Source of the DNA: Pelargonium nanum
Taxonomy: Eukaryota; Streptophyta; Magnoliopsida; Geraniales; Geraniaceae
Direction: 5' to 3'
NCBI GenBank assembly: GCA_036897485.1
Contig: JAYMTF010001558.1
Coordinates: forward strand, 1 to 22,605
DNA length: 22,605 nucleotides
In this document: one piece after another, positions 19,701 to 22,605 of the stretch
How positions within the stretch are numbered: the stretch's first letter is position 1
Layout of the letters: each line of letters starts with the position of its first letter
Notes under the pieces: generated by a model
Databases searched by the model: none
The model's input: only the letters and a program-made list of their open reading frames with translations
What the model was told of the DNA's origin: nothing
Made by a program: the position numbers and the translations under genes

Positions 19701-21973
19701 TAATGATTTACATAATCAGTCATGGTTAGAGTTTTATGTTGCTTCTCCATTTGTTTCATGTATATATCTAACATTTCACATAGTAGCCTTGTCTCATATC
19801 GCCTCTTTCTTGGATCTTGTACATGCATTTTACTCAAAAGAAATAAAACATACACTAAAGAACAATGAATACATTGTATGAAAAAATTATTAAATTACTA
19901 TAAAATAAAAAGATTTTTGAGAAAGACATTCAAAACAATCTAAGTTCAGAAAACAAAGACAGGCCCTTGAAAATTATTTATTACCTTATATAGCCTATGA
20001 TATTGTTCAGCCTGCTTCCTACTTTTCCGAACCAAAACTCGAAAATCAGGACCCATACCGCTGCATAAAGGAAAGAAGTTAATAAGAAAGACTTGCATAG
20101 TAAATATGGACAAGGAAATTATTGAGAAGAAAATATATACGATGGACAACAAATATATGCACAGAAAAAATAGCAAATCACATAGAATGCATTCATTATC
20201 TCACTATAGGTCCATAACGGGGCAGTGATCACCTATTTGATTTTCTAGATATTTTGGAACATTTGATAATGCACAAGAGGTAAATCCCATCTTCAGAAAC
20301 CAAATATAAATCTGGTTCTTTGAGATGAAGCATGTGATTATACACTGCAACTCATGCAGCAGATGCCAGAAACTTACAGCTAAAAGATAACACTTAATAT
20401 GAGCTCATATCAATATAAGAAGTATGAAAAAAAATCCTATAACCAAATATATCTAAATATAACAGAGTTATCCAAGTCTTTGAAACAAAAACCCCCCACT
20501 AAGATATGCAGATCTAAAGCACATCTGTTTAAGATAAAGAAAGCAAACCTGTAGACAACTCCAATATTTGGTGTTAAATACTGTATTTTCTGAACCTGTT
20601 ACAAAACAGAATTACAAACAATCACCAGTTAACATCATAGCACATGTGATTCAGAACATATTTAAGGCTCTGAAGGAGGCATCTCTTCAAATCAGAAAAG
20701 AGGAATAATAAAGTTTCACTCATTTCAAACTATTTTCATCTCAAACTCAGTCAACAAAAATGATTTCCACCCAGCCCACATGAAGAAATTTTAAATACAA
20801 AAACTCATGATTTCTTTAGATTCAATTAAAAGAAACTGTAGTATGATATGTCTCAAAATAGTTTCCACATGCACAACACTATGCTATTCTCGACAATATA
20901 CAATAAACTACCATATGACGTGAATTTTATAGACATATAGTTTCAATAAAAAATATGGCAGTTAAAATCAGATAAGAACTGGGAAAATAAACAAAGACAT
21001 ACAAAACTTTCTCCAATCTCCATAACTAAGGATTATTAAAACCTCAATCAGGAAATTATGAGCTAAAAGATACACTTACAGAAGTCTCATCAACCAAGAT
21101 AGAAGGTAATTTCTTCTCGGTAGCAATAACAACACCATTGGCAGCTGCAAGAAACAGATAAAATATAACTTAACTTAATTCATGCATATGCTCAACTAAA
21201 ATAAAACTTTCACTTGCGCCAAATTCCACATCCATCATATTCATAGCTTTATGTAAACTTCAAACAAAACCAGCAACCAAAACACATTCATGCATGGTTA
21301 AAGTTTCAAATACAACCTAAACACACATCCAGACCGTAATAGGCCAAAAGGTTCAATGTTTTTAGCCGCTAGCGCAAGGAACACATCCAATTTTTCCAAT
21401 ATCATTCAGTCACACTTTAACTAAATCCAGCAGAACTGACTCGCTTAAACACCTATTTACCATAAATTGCCCAAATTTTAATCTGTGCATCCAACTTACC
21501 CCAAAACTCCTAATCTACCACATAACTATGGTGCAACAAACAATGCCCCAGTTCCATTTTTGGGTTCGAAACTACATATCACCATGACCACATATCTTTG
21601 AGAAATAACACTAAAATTGTGGGGTCTCTAACACATTGGAAAAAACTCACTTTCTCATCAAGATATATCAGAACAGCTCTCCTTCTCAATTACTTCAAGC
21701 CCATAAATACAGTACGAATGGCGAAACCCAGAAACACAAAATCATATATTTCTCAAAAAGGCAAAAAGAAAATACCTTTGATCCCTAGTGATGTTTGGCC
21801 CGAACCTACGGCCGTTAAGGCGTGCTCGATCTGAACAAGCTTCCCTGAAGGACTGTTGAAAAACAAAAACAATTTAGTAGGAAATCAATTCCGATGAACG
21901 AAAAAAAATAGGGTCAGAGATCAGCTACATACCTAAAAGTTGTGAGAGAAAATGAGTACTGACTGTCTCCCAT
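16706..21973 (-). CDS. 20S proteasome alpha-2 subunit (PSMA2/PAB type)
   Basis: Eleven exons: 21973-21933, 21852-21776, 21144-21080, 20595-20549, 20060-19985, 19285-19218, 18893-18824, 17692-17607, 17504-17442, 16946-16881 and 16754-16706. They total 708 nt, or 235 aa, the length I recall for Arabidopsis PAB1. The product is a non-catalytic alpha-ring subunit of the 20S core in cytosol and nucleus. The N terminus carries the alpha-type signature [21 protein letters not shown]. Later blocks are [75 protein letters not shown] and the end [15 protein letters not shown]. No catalytic Thr1 or propeptide is present, as expected for an alpha subunit. All joins keep frame. Ten introns are GT-AG except the last, which is GC-AG. 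Intron 7 hosts a TRIM element. The start is the first ATG and matches the family N terminus. Confidence 0.97.
16755..16880 (-). other. GC-AG intron 10 of the proteasome gene
   Basis: Exon 16946-16881 ends AAG TTC AG and is followed by GCAAGC (GC at 16880-16879). The acceptor TTACAG ends at 16755. Joining gives [19 protein letters not shown], the expected family end. No GT near this point would keep the frame. Confidence 0.87.
17738..18299 (-). mobile_element. Complete TRIM-like mini LTR retroelement in intron 7 of the proteasome gene
   Basis: The element spans 17743-18294 (552 bp), flanked by perfect 5-bp duplications ATTAC (17738-17742 and 18295-18299). Read on the minus strand, the 5' LTR is 18294-18100 (195 bp, TGTTGAAG...TTTAACA) and the 3' LTR 17888-17743 (146 bp, TGTAGTGG...). 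Directly after the 5' LTR is TGGTATTAGAG (18099-18089), which matches the common initiator-Met tRNA primer-binding site TGGTATCAGAG at 10 of 11 positions. Directly before the 3' LTR is a purine-rich GGCGGGGAAG tract. The internal region of about 210 bp cannot encode gag or pol. The LTR size difference is explained by a 47-bp tandem duplication in the 5' LTR (29-bp identical units at 18219-18247 and 18266-18294). Confidence 0.92.
18795..18808 (-). repeat. Possible second LTR/PBS junction remnant
   Basis: The plus-strand 14-mer TCTAATACCATGTT is identical to the PBS/LTR junction of the TRIM at 18090-18103. On the minus strand it reads as a possible LTR end CTCCAACA followed by the PBS TGGTATTAGA. 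It lies 16 bases from the donor of exon 18893-18824. It is too short to be certain. Confidence 0.35.
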
Positions 21974-22017
21974 TGTAAGCTAAATAGAAAGTGACCTACA
22001 CAGGGAAAAATTTACTC

Positions 22018-22300
22018 AGTAGTAGTAGTTGTGGTTGTTTCGAGAGGGTAAAATGCTGTGTATCGAAGCTCACTGCGATTGTTGAGAAACGTCAATGGCG
22101 AGAGGTGAGAGAGAATTGAAGAAAAGAATATGGCGAATTGGGGTTTCTTGATGAGGAAGAAGGAAGCTTTATTGGACTCATTTGAGATGGGCCTGTTAAG
22201 CCCATATTTGATTTTTGTATAATTTGATCTGGGCTCATTTATGACCCAATCACCGAACTTTGGGCCGTTTTTCTTATCGGCCTCGATATTTTCAAAACTC
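22018..22300 (-). promoter_or_regulatory. Proteasome gene promoter with four site II (TGGGCY) motifs
   Basis: TGGGCY motifs lie at 22188-22193 (TGGGCC), 22199-22204 (AGCCCA, reverse TGGGCT), 22230-22235 (TGGGCT) and 22261-22266 (TGGGCC), all within 79 bases. Site II elements are TCP-type binding sites common in promoters of plant ribosomal, proteasomal and proliferation genes. They sit about 215-290 bases before the ATG. The segment 21974 to about 22150 reads as a CT-rich leader with no upstream ATG. A short TAG/AGT triplet run lies at about 22018-22032. Confidence 0.65.
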
Positions 22301-22605
22301 AATTGTATATTGGAAATCCAAAGGCATTGGGAAAGTATTTATACCAACATTTTTATTCCTTTTTTTATCAAAAAAAAACATTTTTATTTTTATTTTGAAA
22401 GGTTGGATTTGGTAAAGTGACTAGATAATTGAGATTGGATTTAAATAAAATTTAAGAGCATTTAAATTATGTCCACCAGAGATATTTAAAAATGTAAATT
22501 TAAGTAAGTGCATTTTGTAAGAGCGGCGGCGACGACCGACGCCCCTTAAGCGGCGGTTGGGATCTCGAATCTGAGTGGTCGGTCTCTCGTATGAGTGATA
22601 TACCT
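22301..22605. other. Right-edge sequence, unassigned
   Basis: AT-rich up to about 22520, then a short GC-rich patch (22521-22560, GCGGCGGCGACGACC type) quite unlike its surroundings. It may be the edge of a neighbouring gene or repeat cut by the window. A minus-strand frame stays open there but is not recognisable. Confidence 0.3.

Noticed and set aside
1-22605. CRISPR arrays, bacterial operons or phage-type defence systems
   Set aside because: No regularly spaced direct repeats are present, and all genes are intron-containing plant nuclear genes.

Overview
This is a plant nuclear segment, almost certainly from a eudicot. It has AT-rich intergenic DNA, short exons with GT/GC-AG introns, plant-specific gene families, and plant-type retroelements and MITEs. 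The species cannot be named from the sequence alone. Every exon model below was assembled by hand: each junction was placed by reading-frame continuity, splice dinucleotides and family similarity recalled from memory. No alignment was run.

Layout: (1) 1-1440 is non-coding and holds a diverged inverted duplication (about 271-455 against 812-1003). (2) 1592-4966 (+) is a three-exon GT47 exostosin gene resembling the pectic arabinosyltransferase ARAD1. (3) 5706-5779 (+) is a tRNA-Val(CAC) gene with a T-run terminator. (4) 6833-10190 (-) is a three-exon gene for the mitochondrial glycine cleavage H protein, with a Stowaway-like MITE in intron 2. (5) About 11108-11770 (-) is a decayed, 5'-truncated LINE tail with an RNase H-like domain. 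(6) 12439-15560 (-) is an eight-exon P-class PPR gene whose start codon appears to be split by an intron. (7) 15940-16108 (+) is a tRNA-derived SINE with perfect 10-bp target-site duplications, followed by a possible second MITE. (8) 16706-21973 (-) is an eleven-exon 20S proteasome alpha-2 gene. Its seventh intron holds a complete TRIM-like mini LTR retroelement, and four TGGGCY site II motifs lie upstream. (9) 22280-22605 is unassigned.

The genes are unrelated housekeeping functions (cell wall, photorespiration/one-carbon metabolism, organelle RNA processing, protein turnover), so they do not form a pathway. From memory, the order ARAD1 / H protein / this PPR resembles Arabidopsis At2g35100, At2g35120 and At2g35130, which would make it conserved microsynteny.

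The most notable observations are the start codon assembled only by splicing in the PPR gene, two separate GC-AG introns, the intact intronic TRIM with primer-binding site, polypurine tract and target duplication, and a second fragment of the same LTR lying against a PPR splice donor. I saw no convincing undescribed multi-gene system.
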